Assembly (NCBI GenBank): GCA_038049695.1
Contig: CP142453.1
Location: 17,922,001 to 17,986,000, forward strand
Origin: Cinnamomum chago
Lineage: Eukaryota; Streptophyta; Magnoliopsida; Laurales; Lauraceae
DNA length: 64,000 nt
Direction of reading: 5' to 3'
The notes beneath the pieces are model-generated. The model saw nothing but the letters and a program-made list of their open reading frames with translations. It was not told where the DNA came from and ran no database searches. The first letter of the stretch is position 1, and each line of letters starts with the position of its first letter. Below are positions 62,767-64,000 of the stretch, one piece after another. A program made the translations under genes and the position numbers.

Positions 62767-62780
62767 TCCTCCACCCCTTA
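62767..62780 (-). other. Polypurine tract of the chromovirus
   Basis: TAAGGGGTGGAGGA on the minus strand directly before the LTR; primes plus-strand DNA synthesis in LTR retrotransposons. Confidence 0.8.
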
Positions 62781-62803
62781 GGATATTTGGTCCACCAAAT
62801 AAA

Positions 62804-64000
62804 TCAAACATTTACCTCAGGTAAAAGCTGTGGATACTTTCTCTGCACTTGCTCTCTCAACTCCCAGGTGGCTTCCTCTGGTTCGTGATTTTCCCAAAGT
62901 ACCTTGACCCAATGAATAGTCCGATTCCTCAATTCTTGCTCCTTAGTGTCAATGATCTTGATCGGTCTTTCCACATACGAGGCATCTTCCCGAATTTCTA
63001 AGGGCTCATGCTGTAGAATGTGTGCAGGACTAGAGACGTACTTCTTGAGCATCGAAACATGGAAAACATTATGTACCCCGGAGAATTCCGGCGGTAACGC
63101 AAGTCTATAAGCAACATCTCCAATCTTGCTCAGGATCTCATACGGACCGATAAACCTTCTAGACAACTTGCCCTTCTGTCCGAATCTCAAAGTCCCTCTA
63201 ACTGGCGAGATCTTCAAGAACACTTTGTCACCCACCTGAAACTGCAATTCTCTTCTGCGAGTATCTGCATAACTCTTCTGCCTACTTCGGGCGATTTTCA
63301 ACCTTTCCTGAATCAGCTTGACCTTGTCACTTGTCTCTCCAACTATCGTCGGTCCATGAAAACTACGTTCACCAACTTCTTCCCAGCAAACCGGAGTTCT
63401 GCATCTTCTACCATAAAGTGCCTCGAACGGTGCCATACCGATGCTAGAGTGGTAACTATTGTTATAAGCAAATTCACAAAGAGGTAAGCACTCATCCCAC
63501 TGAATCTTGAAATCCAATACACAAGCACGCAACATGTCTTCGAGAGTCTGTATCGTCCTTTCTGACTGACCATCGGTCTGAGGATGATAAGCTGTGCTGA
63601 ACTGAAGTTTGGTACCCATCGACTCATGAAGAGTTTTCCAAAACTTTGAAACAAACCTACTGTCTCTGTCTGAAGTAATAGAGACGGGCTGACCATGCTT
63701 ACTAACGATCTCCTCAACAAATAACTTCGCAAGCGGTGCCATATGCATCATGTTCCCTGTCTTCATCGGAATGAAGTGAGCAGACTTTGTCAGACGATCT
63801 ACAATGATCCAAATTGCATTATTCCCCTTCTTGGTATTTGGCAAACCGGAAACGAAATCCATGGTAATGTGCTCCCATTTCCACTCCGGAACCTCTAAAG
63901 GCTGTAACAAACCTGGAGGCTTCTGATGCTCTGCCTTGATCAACTGACAAGTTAGACAACGAGACACAAAAGCTGCTATCTCTCTCTTCATGTTATTCCA
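62804..64000 (-). CDS. Ty3 chromovirus integrase C-terminal part with chromodomain
   Basis: Open to the window edge, so only the last roughly 398 residues of pol are seen. Integrase core residues are in place: ITMDFVSGLP, SITSDRDSRF and DGQSERTIQTLED (DDE). The GPY/F motif reads RRFIGPYEILSKIG. A chromodomain follows near the end (KVLWENHEPEEATWE) and may guide insertion to heterochromatin. The end of the upstream zinc finger (CLTCQL) is at the very edge. It ends 24 bases before the polypurine tract. Chromodomain plus a 2.85-kb LTR indicate the Tekay/Del clade. Intact as far as visible. Confidence 0.92.
   Translation of the reverse strand, partial: WNNMKREIAAFVSRCLTCQLIKAEHQKPPGLLQPLEVPEWKWEHITMDFVSGLPNTKKGNNAIWIIVDRLTKSAHFIPMKTGNMMHMAPLAKLFVEEIVSKHGQPVSITSDRDSRFVSKFWKTLHESMGTKLQFSTAYHPQTDGQSERTIQTLEDMLRACVLDFKIQWDECLPLCEFAYNNSYHSSIGMAPFEALYGRRCRTPVCWEEVGERSFHGPTIVGETSDKVKLIQERLKIARSRQKSYADTRRRELQFQVGDKVFLKISPVRGTLRFGQKGKLSRRFIGPYEILSKIGDVAYRLALPPEFSGVHNVFHVSMLKKYVSSPAHILQHEPLEIREDASYVERPIKIIDTKEQELRNRTIHWVKVLWENHEPEEATWELREQVQRKYPQLLPEVNV

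Overview
The window is nuclear DNA of a flowering plant. It has intron-split genes with GT..AG junctions, a class III secretory peroxidase, a proteasome Rpn3 subunit, plant-type MULE, Tat and chromovirus transposons, Tourist and hAT-type MITEs, a tRNA-derived SINE and 5S-bearing Cassandra-like LTRs. I cannot name the species. There is no operon logic. Host genes are islands in transposon-rich DNA, and most of what looks coding belongs to transposons.

Layout. 1-8.7 kb: AT-rich intergenic DNA with a fold-back element holding a hAT transposase fragment, a Cassandra-like LTR, a 1-kb CCGATA-rich element with an 8-bp target duplication, and a decayed LINE reverse transcriptase. 8.74-14.85 kb: a complete 6.1-kb MULE with long terminal inverted repeats, a 9-bp target duplication, an intact transposase and a second spliced gene for a small zf-GRF protein. 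17.37-28.92 kb: a complete 11.55-kb Ty3/gypsy Tat-lineage retrotransposon on the minus strand. It has apparently identical 740-bp LTRs and a 5-bp target duplication, gag and pol damaged by two stops and a frameshift, a 49-bp tandem array, and an antisense three-exon ORF with its own TATA-like box. 29.3-33.4 kb: an intact four-exon class III peroxidase (minus), with a MITE and a Cassandra-like LTR in intron 2. 33.4-39.7 kb: intergenic DNA with a SINE, a fold-back hairpin, an LTR-type relic, a hAT-type MITE and a tandem duplication. 39.73-48.82 kb: an intact eight-exon RPN3/PSMD3 gene (minus) with MITEs and a LINE tail in its introns. 49.8-52.4 kb: an alpha-galactosidase remnant of eleven good exons, lacking both gene ends and an internal block. 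53.09-55.78 kb: a second MULE-type transposase (plus) with one frameshift. 56.56-57.18 kb: a 105-bp minisatellite. 57.87-59.92 kb: a Ulp1/C48-type protease gene (minus), cut at 59.92 kb by the 2.85-kb LTR of a Tekay/Del-like chromovirus whose integrase-chromodomain end runs off the window.

The two intact host genes act independently: the peroxidase is secreted to the wall or apoplast, and Rpn3 is part of the 19S proteasome lid. The most notable themes are transposons carrying extra genes (zf-GRF in the first MULE, the antisense ORF in the Tat element, perhaps Ulp1 beside the second MULE) and nested or intronic insertions. All calls are by eye; no database search or alignment was run.
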